50,113 bases of DNA from Planctomycetota bacterium (GTDB lineage Bacteria > Planctomycetota > Phycisphaerae > UBA1845 > Fen-1342): NCBI GenBank assembly GCA_018814045.1, contig JAHJAR010000188.1, positions 1-50,113 of the forward strand. The letters are read 5' to 3'. A model generated the notes under the pieces. That model did not search any database, was not told the DNA's origin, and was given only the letters and a program-made list of their open reading frames with translations. A program made the translations under genes and the position numbers. Shown piece by piece: positions 33,641-42,869 of this stretch (positions are counted from its first letter, which is position 1; each line of letters starts with the position of its first letter).

Positions 33641-34771
33641 GTACCGGCGCGTGACGGCGTCCCGCCAGACGGGTACTACGGCGCGGACATCATCTTCGAT
33701 GACTTCGCGTTTTGCCTGGACGTGGCGTTGGGTGATGCGATCGGTTGGGGACCGCCGCCGGCAAACGACGAGCGCGCGGATGCCGAGGAGGTTTCGAGCA
33801 ACGACGTGGTCGTCGTGGACAACACCTTTGCCACCAATGCCGCCGACGATCCTGAGCTCAGTTGCACGTTGGGCGGCAATGCTCATCCGGTGGGCACGGT
33901 GTGGTACAAGTTCGTGGCGACCGACACGTCGGCCTTGATCAGCACCGGCCGGAACTCATTCGGCGACACGCTCATCGGCGTATACGTGGATGATTCGGGC
34001 ACGCTCGTTGAGCTGGATTGCAGCGACGATACAGCTACTCTGCGCTCCGCAGTCTGCGTCGAGAACCTGGAAATTGGCGAGATTCACTACATTCAATTCG
34101 CCACCTATACGGACTTCAGTCGCGGCGTCTATCAATTGACCGTTACCAGTCCGCGTCCCGGGGACCCGCCAAACGACCTGTTCGACGACGCGATCGGTCC
34201 GCTGGCGGTGCCGTCGCTCACGCAGGGAACGACCGTAGGTGCGCTGCCCGACTTTGGCTTCGGAGAGGACTCGAGCTACACCGTTGTTCCCGCCTGCGCT
34301 GGCGTGCTCGTCACGTCGCCGGGAGTGTGGTACTGGGTCGAGGGAACCGGAGCCGTTCTGACAGTGGCACTCTGCACGCAGCAGACGACCTTCGACACCA
34401 AGTTGAGCGTCTACAGTTGGGACGACCCCGACCTGACCTGCGTCGCCGCCAATGACGACGCCTGCGGCGTGCGCTCGCGCGTGTCGTGGCCCGCGGCGGC
34501 CGGAGTGCCGTATCACGTACTCGTGCACAGCGTCGGCTGTGCGACGGGACCATTCGCGCTGGAAGTCGCCGAAATCAGCCTCGGTGACTTGAACTGCGAT
34601 GGTACCGTCGACGGTTTCGACGTCGACGCGTTCATGCTGGCGCTGATGTACCCCGATAGGTATGCGACGACGTACCCTGATTGCGACATCAAACTGGCGG
34701 ACTGCAACGCCGACGGCCTGGTCAACGGGTTTGACATCGACAGCTTCGTCGCGCTGCTGACCGGAGATTAG
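33641..34771 (+). pseudogene. 5'-truncated secreted protein with dockerin-like tail
   Basis: The frame is open from the edge of the portal remnant and reads DGYYGADIIFDDFAFCLDV, then a beta-rich body of two PKD/Ig-like or pre-peptidase-like units (TVWYKFVATDTSALISTG... and GVWYWVEGTGAVLTVALC...). It ends with two dockerin-like repeats, GDLNCDGTVDGFDVDAF and LADCNADGLVNGFDIDSF. No signal peptide or ribosome-binding site precedes the first usable start (GTG 33722, giving 349 codons). The 5' end was therefore lost at the junction. Its TAG stop (34769-34771) is part of the MITE terminal repeat, so the natural C-terminus may also be slightly altered. Confidence 0.7.
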
Positions 34772-34894
34772 AACCTATCCCAGAACTGTCCGGAGGTGGG
34801 CAGCAAGACTGCGCCGCGCGCGTAAGCAAGCGGTTTTTCGGCAACCGCTCCCGTACGGTCGCGGCTGCGGAAGGAGCTTTGGGATAGGTTCCAG
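34768..34894. mobile_element. MITE copy 2, inverted relative to copy 1
   Basis: A ~127-base element with ends TTAGAACCTATCCCAGAAC and, reversed, CTGGAACCTATCCCAAAGC. Its reverse complement aligns along its full length with 30833-30953, including the shared GCGGTTGCCGAAAAACCGC core and the CTGCTGCCCACC segment. A six-base insertion is the main length difference. It sits between two convergent genes and its ends supply the stop codons of both (TAG 34769-34771 on plus; TGA 34897-34895 on minus begins directly at its right border). Confidence 0.8.
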
Positions 34895-36091
34895 TCAGGA
34901 CTCGGCAAGTGCGGTTCTGAAGCACGCCAGTGTCTTGCGCACGCACTGCTCCCAGGTGAAGGTCGCGGCCTGCCGCAGTCCGGCAGCCGCGCACCGGCCG
35001 TGCCAGCCCTCATCTTCCGCCAGGCGCTGCATGGCAGCGGTCCACGCGGCGGTGTCGCGCGGATCGAGCAAAACCCCCGCCTCTCCGACCACTTCGGGCA
35101 GCGAAGCCACATCCGAGACGATCACCGGACCGCCACACGCCATGGTTTCCAGAGGCGGCATCCCGAACCCCTCGTACAGCGTCGGCCAGACCAGGGCCGT
35201 GCATAGCGAGTAGAGGCAGGCGAGGTACGTATCGTTCATGTACCCGAGTAGGCGCACATCGCTGGCCAACGCCCGCGCTGCCAGCTTCTCCCGCAAAGCC
35301 TCGTGCTTCCAGCCCCAGGCCCCCACGATGATGAGCGGGTGCTCCCGGCGCAACTCACCTGGCAAGGCGGCGAAGGCGTCCAGCAGGCCGGCCACGTTCT
35401 TGCGCGGTTCCAGCGTACCGACGTACAGGAAGAACCGGCGCGGCAGATCGAGTGCGCGGCGTACTCGGTCGACTACGGCCGGCGGCTGTGCGCCGAACGC
35501 CGGGCGCGGGGCTTGATAGGTCACATCGATCGTGTCGGGTGCCAGCCCCAGCCGCGCGACCATCTCGCGTTTGGTGAACTCGGATACGGCGATGAAGCGG
35601 CTTGTTTGCCGCACGCCGGCGTCGAACTCGTTCTCGTACCACTGCACGCGGTCGCGCGGATGCCACTCGGGATGCACGACCACCGACAGGTCGTGAACCG
35701 TAGTAACCGTCGGCAGGTCGCAGCGGATCGGAATGTGGTTCGGTTCGTGGTAGAGCTGATAGCGGCGGGCGGCGCGGCGAAAAAGGACGCCATACGCGCC
35801 TTGGACGAAGCGGCGTAGCCACCAGGGTTTGCGCGAGCCGCCCACGTCACGCTGCTGCGAATCTGGTGCGCCGCTGGCCGAAGCGCTTTGCGCTGGCACC
35901 GCCGACGGTGTTTCCGCCAGCCGTTGTCGCCAATCGCCGCGCGACAGATGCGTAAAGACGAACGGATCCAGGTGGACGTCGTGCGTGACCTCTGGCAGAT
36001 GCAGCAGCAGTTGAGCGATGTAGTGCCCAACGCCGGTAAGCGTTTGTCGCAGTGGGCGATCATTGAGAATGACGCGGAGCGGACCGTTCAT
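34895..36091 (-). CDS. glycosyltransferase family 4-like (GT1 group)
   Basis: A 398-residue GT-B glycosyltransferase. The N-terminus carries LTGVGHYIAQLLLHLP, then YHEPNHIPIRCDLPTVTTVHDLSVVVHP, the acceptor-domain pattern of mannosyltransferases. The C-terminal nucleotide-sugar domain has RRFFLYVGTLEPRKNVAGLLDAF, VWPTLYEGFGMPPLETMACGGPVIVSD (the E-x7-E motif) and LPEVVGEAGVLLDP. The start at ATG 36091 lacks a strong ribosome-binding site. The stop codon abuts the MITE. Likely roles are exopolysaccharide or lipopolysaccharide synthesis, but no neighbouring sugar genes are present. Confidence 0.88.
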   Translation of the reverse strand: MNGPLRVILNDRPLRQTLTGVGHYIAQLLLHLPEVTHDVHLDPFVFTHLSRGDWRQRLAETPSAVPAQSASASGAPDSQQRDVGGSRKPWWLRRFVQGAYGVLFRRAARRYQLYHEPNHIPIRCDLPTVTTVHDLSVVVHPEWHPRDRVQWYENEFDAGVRQTSRFIAVSEFTKREMVARLGLAPDTIDVTYQAPRPAFGAQPPAVVDRVRRALDLPRRFFLYVGTLEPRKNVAGLLDAFAALPGELRREHPLIIVGAWGWKHEALREKLAARALASDVRLLGYMNDTYLACLYSLCTALVWPTLYEGFGMPPLETMACGGPVIVSDVASLPEVVGEAGVLLDPRDTAAWTAAMQRLAEDEGWHGRCAAAGLRQAATFTWEQCVRKTLACFRTALAES

Positions 36092-36751
36092 CGGCGCCCA
36101 TTCAACACGAGGTTGTGGGACTGGCGGTCTTGGACATGCCGAGGATGTTAATCCGCCGCGGCCGGAAACTGTAGGGAGGTGGCGCACAGTCGAAGACCGG
36201 CGGTGCGCGGGCTCGCAGCACCAGCCCGAAGACGAACTCGGGCCGGCAGGCCCATCCGGGACTGCGGCACGCCGGCGAGAAGGCTGTGTTCAGGCCCGGT
36301 CAGTCCGGGGAGCCTGGCGGCCGCAGTCGTTCTGGGCCGCTATTCCGGTCTGGTTTGCAGGGTGTCCTAGCCGAAGGAGCGCAAGGCTGCGAACAGGGAC
36401 GCGATAACGACGGCGAATGCAATCCAAAACCTCATGCGAGTACCCTCACGTCGTAGGCGTTGCCGGTCGTTCCTCAGGGCCACCCAGCGGCGGAGCGGGG
36501 GCTCCCGCGCCATTCTTGCGCACCTGCGAGTTGGCGTCATCTCGCCGGCCCGCGCAGCGCCCCGCGACCAGGCAGGCACATATATCCCTTCGGCACATCA
36601 GTCAGCAATCCGCAGCACGCCCACGCCGGGCAGACCAGAAACCGCTCTCGCTGTCCGCCGCGGGCCGCTGGCGGCGAGCTTCAGGCCCCCGGTCGAGCCG
36701 CACACGCTTGCCCGCGTGGACTTGCGTCCGCTTCGCCGTTATACCGGCAAT
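36092..36751. other. 660-base gap upstream of pcrA with only a tiny open frame
   Basis: Apart from a possible 22-codon membrane peptide at 36367-36435, I see no gene. The plus-strand frame that runs into pcrA from 36434 is Arg/Pro-rich and has no start signal, so it is treated as non-coding. No hairpin or known regulatory motif stands out. Confidence 0.4.
36367..36435 (-). CDS. possible 22-residue membrane peptide
   Basis: ATG 36435, with GAGGGT about 8 bases upstream, opens MRFWIAFAVVIASLFAALRS and ends two residues later at TAG. The peptide would be a single hydrophobic helix with one Arg at each end. It is too short to judge by codon use and could be chance. It lies between the glycosyltransferase and pcrA genes. 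Confidence 0.25.
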   Translation of the reverse strand: MRFWIAFAVVIASLFAALRSFG

Positions 36752-39052
36752 ATGCATGCGACGAGCGCTGAGACTAGGACGATCCTGGCTGATCTGAACG
36801 ACGCACAGCGTCAGGCGGTCGCCCACCAGGACGGCCCGCTACTGGTGCTGGCCGGCCCGGGCAGTGGCAAGACCCGTGTCATCACCAGGCGAGCGGCGTA
36901 CCTCGTACGCCGCGGCGTCCCCACGCGGAACATCCTGGCCATCACCTTCACCAACAAGGCCGCCGACGAGATGAAGCAACGCATCGAGGCCCTCGGCGTC
37001 GGTCGCGGCATGTGGGTTCATACGTTTCATGCGCTGGGCGTGCGGCTGTTGCGGGAGTTCGGCCCGCTGGCCCATGTGCAGCCCGGGTTCACGATCTACG
37101 ACGTGCCGGACCAGCGGCGCGTGATCAAGGACGCCATGGCTGTCTGCGGCGTAAGCGAGAACGTGGTGAGCCTCGACGCTGTACAGGCAACCATAAGCCA
37201 GGCCAAGAACCGGCTGTTGACGCCGCAGCAATACGGCGCGCAGGCGGTCTTTTTCGAGCAGGGCACACTGGCGCGGCTGTACGAGGCGTACGAGCAACTG
37301 CTCGAACAGCGCAACGCGGTCGACTTTGACGACCTGCTGATGCGAGTTGCCATCGTGCTGCGTGACCATCCGGACGTAACCGAGCGGCTGAACATCCGCT
37401 TTCGTTACCTGCTGATCGATGAGTACCAGGACACCAACCATGCCCAGTACCTGATCGCCCAACATCTTTCACGGCATCACCGCAACATATGTGCCACGGG
37501 CGACCCGGATCAGAGCATCTATGGCTGGCGCGGCGCGGACATCAGCAACATCCTGGAGTTTGAGCGCGACTACACCGACGCGGTCGTCGTGCGCCTGGAG
37601 CAGAACTACCGCTCTACCGGCAACATTCTGCGCGTCGCTTCGCAGCTCATCTCGACGAACCGGCGACGCAAGCACAAGGACCTCTGGACCGAGAACGGCA
37701 CTGGCCAGCCGGTGGCGGTTTGGCGGTTTGCGGAGGGGGGCGACGAGGCCGAACGTATCGCCGAGACTATCGTCGAGATGCATCGGGAGGGGCGTTCGTA
37801 CAGCGACTTTGCCATCGCCTATCGCATCAACGCGATCTCACGCGGCCTGGAAGAATCGCTGCGCGTCCGCGGGATCCCGTACAAGATCGCGCGCGGCGTC
37901 GAGTTCTACAACCGCAAGGAAATCCGCGACGTCCTCGCGTACCTGCGCGTGCTGGTAAACCCGGTCGACCAGGTGGCGTTGCTGCGCATCATCAACACGC
38001 CCACGCGCGGCATCGGGAAGACGACCGTGACGCGCCTGCTCGAAGAGGCCGGGGCGCGCGCGCGGCCGCTTCTGGAGATCATGCCTGACGTCGAGGATTA
38101 CCCGGGCATCACGCGGGCCGCCCAACGACGCGTGCGGGCCTTTGTCGGTCTGCTCGACGAGATGAAAACCGTCCTCGCGGACCCCGTCGCCGACGCGGTC
38201 AGCCGCGTGCTCACGCTGTCCGGGCTTGAGGCGGATTTGCGGAAGGAGCAGGAAGACGGTGGCGAAGATCGTTTGGCGAATGTGCAGGAGTTGGTGACCG
38301 CGGCTGCCCAGTACGACGAAGAGGCGGAAGAGCCGACGCTGGCCGACTTCCTGAACCGCGTCAGCCTGACCAGCGATCAGGACAGCGTCGACGAGTCGGC
38401 CGGCTGCGTGCTGCTGCTCACGCTGCACGCGGCCAAGGGGCTCGAGTTTCCGGTCGTCTTCATTGTCGGGCTGGAACAGGGAATGCTGCCACACGAGCGC
38501 TCACTGGCCGGCGGCGACCAGGTTGAGGAGGAACGGCGGCTGTGCTTCGTCGGCATCACGCGGGCCCAGGAACGGCTTTACCTGAGCCACGCCCGGGAGC
38601 GGTTGATTCGCGGGCGTCCGTTTCCGCGCGCCCCTTCACAGTTCCTCAGAGAATTGGATTGCGACGCGATTGAACGGACCGACTTCGACGAGGGCGCCTT
38701 TTTCGACGATCGTGAAGCGGGGAGCAAAGAGGGCTTCGAGCCGCTGCACGACCACCTGCCGGCCGAAGAGCTGCAACGCCCGCGCTCACCCAAGCGACGA
38801 CTGCGGGAGTCCGCCACCGACGCGGACGAGTTGCGGATCATCGATGTGGCCGCCGCCGGAACAACGTCGCCTTTCGCCGATTGGAAGCCGGGCCAACTCG
38901 TGCGACACGCGACGTATGGCGTCGGGCAATTACTCTGGATCCGCCCCGGCGCAGGGCAATCACGCGCGGCGATCAAGTTCGCGGGTTACGGCGAGAAGAC
39001 GTTCATCCTCGAGCTGGCGCCGGTGACCAAGCTGGAACGCGGCTCGGTGTGA
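36752..39052 (+). CDS. pcrA: UvrD/PcrA-type superfamily 1 DNA helicase
   Basis: A 766-residue 3'-5' DNA helicase for repair and plasmid or recombination intermediates. Motifs in order: Q motif LNDAQRQAVAH; Walker A AGPGSGKTR (about 34-42); Ia ITFTNKAADEM; II DEYQDTN (about 224); III GDPDQSIYGWRGA; IV VRLEQNYRS; V LLTLHAAKGLEFPVVF; VI EEERRLCFVGITRAQ. The C-terminus ends with the Tudor-like RNA polymerase-binding patch typical of PcrA (VRHATYGVGQLLWIRPG, then IKFAGYGEKTFILELAPV). The chosen ATG is the one just before the conserved N-terminus; the ~106 upstream codons are not conserved. Confidence 0.95.
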   Translation: MHATSAETRTILADLNDAQRQAVAHQDGPLLVLAGPGSGKTRVITRRAAYLVRRGVPTRNILAITFTNKAADEMKQRIEALGVGRGMWVHTFHALGVRLLREFGPLAHVQPGFTIYDVPDQRRVIKDAMAVCGVSENVVSLDAVQATISQAKNRLLTPQQYGAQAVFFEQGTLARLYEAYEQLLEQRNAVDFDDLLMRVAIVLRDHPDVTERLNIRFRYLLIDEYQDTNHAQYLIAQHLSRHHRNICATGDPDQSIYGWRGADISNILEFERDYTDAVVVRLEQNYRSTGNILRVASQLISTNRRRKHKDLWTENGTGQPVAVWRFAEGGDEAERIAETIVEMHREGRSYSDFAIAYRINAISRGLEESLRVRGIPYKIARGVEFYNRKEIRDVLAYLRVLVNPVDQVALLRIINTPTRGIGKTTVTRLLEEAGARARPLLEIMPDVEDYPGITRAAQRRVRAFVGLLDEMKTVLADPVADAVSRVLTLSGLEADLRKEQEDGGEDRLANVQELVTAAAQYDEEAEEPTLADFLNRVSLTSDQDSVDESAGCVLLLTLHAAKGLEFPVVFIVGLEQGMLPHERSLAGGDQVEEERRLCFVGITRAQERLYLSHARERLIRGRPFPRAPSQFLRELDCDAIERTDFDEGAFFDDREAGSKEGFEPLHDHLPAEELQRPRSPKRRLRESATDADELRIIDVAAAGTTSPFADWKPGQLVRHATYGVGQLLWIRPGAGQSRAAIKFAGYGEKTFILELAPVTKLERGSV

Positions 39053-39146
39053 CGCGGTGCAGAACGTGCGACATGCGTTTCACCCCGGCTTGAATCGACG
39101 CTCGGGTGGTTCCGCCAGGCTGCGGTCTGCGGTAATCTGACGAATC

Positions 39147-39926
39147 ATGAGCTACCTGGCACGAATGGGGTGTCTGATCATCGGTGTGGCCCTGCTCGCT
39201 GGCTGCAACGGGCTCACCGAGCAGCAACGGATGTGGCTGGCCGAGGGCAGCCGCGCATACGACCGCCAGCAGTACTCCCGTGCGATCGACAAGCTCACGC
39301 TCTTTTTGTCCGAAGTGCAGGACCAGCCCGAAGTGGCCCAGGCGCTGTACGTGCGGGCAATGAGCGCCGCCCAATCCGGACGTCGGGCAGACGCCCACGC
39401 CGACCTGCGGGCCTGTATCGAGGCCTCTCAGGATGTGGAGACCACGTGGCGCGCCTACGTCGTCTTGGGCACACTCCATTTTGAGGACCGGCGCTGGCAG
39501 GAAGCCAGTGCGGCCTACGCCCAAGCCGCGGAACTGATGCCCGCGCTCCCGCCGGCGGATCTGGTGCTATACCGCCTGGGGATCTGCTACGAACGGTCGG
39601 GGCAGTGGGGACGGGCCCTGTTGCCGTACCGCCGGATTGTCGGCGGATTCCCCCGCAGCGGCGTGGCCGAGGCCGCCCGGCGCCGCTTGGTGCTGAAGAC
39701 CGATCACTTCGCGATACAGTGCGGCGCGTTTTCGCAACGGAAGAACGCCGAAAACCTGGTGATCACGCTGGAACGTCAGGGCCTGACACCCTACATCCAG
39801 CCCGAACAGCGTACGACGAAGGTGATGCACGTGGTGCTGGTCGGACGGTACGCCACGTACGAGGAGGCCCAGCAGAACCTGTCTCGCGTGCGGCAATACG
39901 TGGATGACGCCCTGTTGTGGCCGTGA
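39147..39926 (+). CDS. TPR-SPOR lipoprotein
   Basis: A 259-residue predicted lipoprotein (signal GCLIIGVALLAGC, lipid Cys at about residue 20). Residues about 25-190 form tetratricopeptide-like helices (YDRQQYSRAIDKLTLFL, ALYVRAMSAAQSGRRADAHADL, RLGICYERSGQWGRALLPYRRIV). The C-terminal ~70 residues are a SPOR domain (FAIQCGAFSQRKNAENLVITLERQG ... HVVLVGRYATYEEAQQNL) that binds denuded peptidoglycan glycans. A role in cell-wall or division-site organisation is likely. It follows pcrA by 94 bases. Confidence 0.87.
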   Translation: MSYLARMGCLIIGVALLAGCNGLTEQQRMWLAEGSRAYDRQQYSRAIDKLTLFLSEVQDQPEVAQALYVRAMSAAQSGRRADAHADLRACIEASQDVETTWRAYVVLGTLHFEDRRWQEASAAYAQAAELMPALPPADLVLYRLGICYERSGQWGRALLPYRRIVGGFPRSGVAEAARRRLVLKTDHFAIQCGAFSQRKNAENLVITLERQGLTPYIQPEQRTTKVMHVVLVGRYATYEEAQQNLSRVRQYVDDALLWP

Positions 39927-39987
39927 ATGCACCCGCGCCGCGTGGTCGCGGAACGTCCGAGGATCAGTACCGATACGGAGCCCGAAG

Positions 39988-40545
39988 ATGACGCGCGATC
40001 AAGCCTGGCAACTGCTGTGTGAGTACACCGAGAGCGAGTCTTTGCGCAAGCACGGGCTGGCGGTCGAGGCCGCCATGCGTTTCTACGCCCGCCATTTTGG
40101 TGAGGATGAGGAGAAGTGGGGCGTAGCAGGCCTCCTGCACGATTTCGATTACGAGCGCTGGCCCGAGCCACCTGCCCACACGCGCGAAGGCGCGCGGATC
40201 CTGCGCGAGAAGGGCGTGGATGATGAGCTCGTCGACGCGATCCTCTCGCACGGCGACTGGAACACCGACGAATATCCCCGCGACCGTCCGATCAGGAAAG
40301 CCCTGTTCGCGGTCGACGAGTTGTGCGGATTCATCATAGCCTGCGCCCTGGTACGTCCGACCAGGCTCGAAGGCCTCACGCCCAAGAGCGTGAAGAAGAA
40401 GATGAAAACACCCGCGTTTGCAGCCGCCGTCTCGCGCGACGACATCACGGTGGGTACCGAGCTTATCGGACTACCGCTCGATGACCACATCCGCAACTGC
40501 GTCGAGGCCCTGCAACCGGTCGCGGCCGAGTTGGGCTTGGCCTGA
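39988..40545 (+). CDS. HD-domain phosphohydrolase-like protein
   Basis: A 185-residue protein of the HDIG/HD family. Metal ligands are visible as KHGLAVEAAM (H22) and GLLHDFDYE (H51-D52), with further His in AHTREGARIL and AILSHGDW. Such proteins hydrolyse nucleotides or phosphoesters. ATG 39988 has GGAG eleven bases upstream; an in-frame ATG at 39904 overlaps the preceding gene and is less likely. No partner gene is apparent. Confidence 0.82.
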   Translation: MTRDQAWQLLCEYTESESLRKHGLAVEAAMRFYARHFGEDEEKWGVAGLLHDFDYERWPEPPAHTREGARILREKGVDDELVDAILSHGDWNTDEYPRDRPIRKALFAVDELCGFIIACALVRPTRLEGLTPKSVKKKMKTPAFAAAVSRDDITVGTELIGLPLDDHIRNCVEALQPVAAELGLA

Positions 40546-40651
40546 GCTATCTCGGCCGGGGCCGTAACGCGGACGGCGCCATCGGCCCGTTATCGCCCCC
40601 GCGCTGAAGCGAATAAACGCCGCCCGAGCGCGTCTTTGTGATTGGAAACCC

Positions 40652-41194
40652 ATGGGTGAGCGTCCCACAGCCCGCCGACCGCTTGGTCCTGACGAGCGTG
40701 CCGTCCTGGACGCGCTGGTGCACACCGTGGGGCCCAGGTTGCGGGCGTACGTGCGGCGTGCCTACGGGACGGCGTTCGAGGTCGATGAAGTCGTGGCCGA
40801 AACGTTCTGTCGGGCGGCGGCCAATATGGAGGCCCTGCTGCGCTGCGAACGCCAGGATATGTATTTGCTGACCATCGCGCGCAACCTGTGTCGCGACGGA
40901 TTTCGGCGGACCCGGCCGGAGGCCCTGCCCGGCGAGCGGCTCGACCAACGATCGAGTGACGGACCGGCCCCGTCGGAGGCGGCGGACAGGCGGGAGCGGA
41001 ACCGGGCGTTGCTCGAAGCGCTGGAGGCCCTTCCGCAATCGCAGCGCGAAATTGTCGTGTTGCGGCTGTCCGCGGAGTTGAAGTTCGAGGAAATAGCGGA
41101 ACTGCTGAAGATCCCACTCGGGACGGCGTTGTCGCGGATGCACGCCGCCGTGCAGCGCCTGCGAGGTCAACTGCGGTGCGTCTATGAACGCTGA
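40652..41194 (+). CDS. ECF sigma factor (cassette 1)
   Basis: A 180-residue extracytoplasmic-function sigma-70 factor. Region 2 contains VDEVVAETFCRAAANM and YLLTIARNLCRDGFRR (promoter -10 contact). A charged linker leads to region 4 with LEALPQSQREIVVLRLSAELKFEEIAELLKIPLGTALSRMHAAVQRLR, the -35 helix-turn-helix. Its stop overlaps the start of the zinc-finger anti-sigma gene by 11 bases, so the pair is translationally coupled. Confidence 0.88.
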   Translation: MGERPTARRPLGPDERAVLDALVHTVGPRLRAYVRRAYGTAFEVDEVVAETFCRAAANMEALLRCERQDMYLLTIARNLCRDGFRRTRPEALPGERLDQRSSDGPAPSEAADRRERNRALLEALEALPQSQREIVVLRLSAELKFEEIAELLKIPLGTALSRMHAAVQRLRGQLRCVYER

Positions 41195-41867
41195 TTACGA
41201 CAACACCGAATGCGGGCGGCATCGTGAAGAGTTGCTGCAACTGGCCTGCGGTGGTTCGCCGGAGACGGACAGGTCGACGGCGCTCGAAGCACATCTGACC
41301 GTGTGCGCGGAGTGTGGCCAGCTCCTGTCCGAATCCACGGAACTGGTCGCTGAGCTGAGTGCTGCGCTCCATCCCGAGCCGCTCCCGATTGAAACCGTGC
41401 GTTTGATCGAGCGGCGACTCGCCGAGCGCACAACGGCGCAACCGCGGATGTTGCGGCGGCCGGCCCATGTTCTCTGGGCGGCGGCGATTGCGGCGGGGTT
41501 GCTGCTGGCCGCCTTCACACCCTGGCCCGTGCGCAACCGCCCGGTGGAGCCCGATCCCGAGCGGATCGTGCTCTCCGAGGCCGACGCGCTTGAGATCGTG
41601 GCCGCCTTCAGCCAACTGCGCTGGAGCAGTCCGGTGGAGGCCGCGATCGACCAGTTGAGCAGCCGGGTCGCTGACATAGAGAAGTCTGTGGAACGTCAGG
41701 CCGGCGCCCAGAGCGTCCTGCCGTGGGATCGAGCCGATGATTGGGATCTTCCGCCCGAAAGCAGCGAGACTTCACTCGACGGCGTAGCAGCCAGCAGCGA
41801 ATTAGCACGCCACGCCGGCACTGCCTTGCCGGTCCAGCGGGAGCGTGGCGTTTCGCAACTGCTCTGA
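41184..41867 (+). CDS. zinc-finger anti-sigma factor, membrane-bound
   Basis: A 227-residue single-pass protein. The N-terminal ZAS domain has H37-x3-C41-x2-C44 (AHLTVCAECGQLL), which binds zinc and holds the sigma factor. A transmembrane helix lies at about 93-110 (HVLWAAAIAAGLLLAAF). The periplasmic part is acidic with a short coiled-coil segment. It overlaps the upstream sigma gene and precedes a periplasmic coiled-coil gene by 57 bases. Confidence 0.87.
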   Translation: MNADYDNTECGRHREELLQLACGGSPETDRSTALEAHLTVCAECGQLLSESTELVAELSAALHPEPLPIETVRLIERRLAERTTAQPRMLRRPAHVLWAAAIAAGLLLAAFTPWPVRNRPVEPDPERIVLSEADALEIVAAFSQLRWSSPVEAAIDQLSSRVADIEKSVERQAGAQSVLPWDRADDWDLPPESSETSLDGVAASSELARHAGTALPVQRERGVSQLL

Positions 41868-41924
41868 GCGCGAACGAGACGTGCGTTCGAGAATCGGAAA
41901 CTCGTGTAGTGACGGGAGCGAACT

Positions 41925-42770
41925 ATGAGGTATTTACTGCTGACCCTGATGACGGTGCTTTTGCTCGTGTCCTGGGGAGCGGCGCAGGAACCGGATAAGC
42001 CGGCCAAGCATGAGCAGCCCAAACAAGTGAAAGACCGTGAAGCCGCGGACAAGCCTGATCGACAACGGGAACCTGCCCTGTCAGGTCCCCGCGAAGATCA
42101 TCCCGACCGGCAGCGCCCCACGCCGCGTGACATGCCGGCCCGACGCGCCGGCCCGCGTGGCCAGGGCGCACGAGCGCTCCCGCCATGGGAGCCGCTGATT
42201 CGTGGCGTGGCCGAGCGCCGCCCAGAGCTGGCTCGGCGGCTCAAGCGGCTCCAGATGCACGACCCCGGCCGCTTCCACGATGTGCTGATGGAAGCACTGA
42301 TGTTCCGGCTGGAGGACGTCCTGAACGAGGCGGAGGAGCAAGCCGGTGAACGGGATGGACCGCAACACGCGCCGCCGGAACCGGGGATGGCTCCGCGGCC
42401 GGAGATGCCGGAGCACGAGCGCGAATTCCAGCGGCGCCTGGACGAATTGCACCAGCGTCACCAAGAACTCGAACGACGTTCGCAGGAGTTGGCCGGACAC
42501 GCGCGGCGTCTTCAAGAGCGTGAGGGTGAGCCCTCGCCCGAGGAGCGCGAGCATTTGCTGAACGAGCTGCGTCAGGTGACGAACGAGCAATTCGAGGTGC
42601 GTACCGAGCTACGCCGCGTCGAGCTCGAACGGATCGAGCGCGAACTCCAGCACCTGCGCGAGATGATCGAGCAACGGCACCACGACCTGGAACGCCGCGA
42701 GCGCGAGCGCGAGACAATCACCGAACGCCGCATCCGGCAACTCATCGGCGAAGAACTGGAAGGCTGGTAG
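41925..42770 (+). CDS. exported charged coiled-coil protein of the ECF operon
   Basis: A 281-residue secreted protein with signal peptide MRYLLLTLMTVLLLVSWGAA. The first part is Pro/Arg/Glu-rich. Residues about 165-275 form a long coiled coil of Glu/Arg/Gln/Leu heptads (for example LDELHQRHQELERRSQELAG). GGGAG precedes the ATG. It resembles periplasmic Spy/CpxP-like or heavy-metal-resistance sensors only in being helical and charged. As the third gene of the sigma/anti-sigma operon it may regulate or be a target of that system. Confidence 0.75.
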   Translation: MRYLLLTLMTVLLLVSWGAAQEPDKPAKHEQPKQVKDREAADKPDRQREPALSGPREDHPDRQRPTPRDMPARRAGPRGQGARALPPWEPLIRGVAERRPELARRLKRLQMHDPGRFHDVLMEALMFRLEDVLNEAEEQAGERDGPQHAPPEPGMAPRPEMPEHEREFQRRLDELHQRHQELERRSQELAGHARRLQEREGEPSPEEREHLLNELRQVTNEQFEVRTELRRVELERIERELQHLREMIEQRHHDLERRERERETITERRIRQLIGEELEGW

Positions 42771-42869
42771 CGCGGCCCGGCACTGAAGGCTCACCAGCGC
42801 CGCCGCACGCTCTGCACGTCACCAACGCCACGCGTTTGGGTGTCAGCTGCGGCACGCAGCAGCGTTGTG

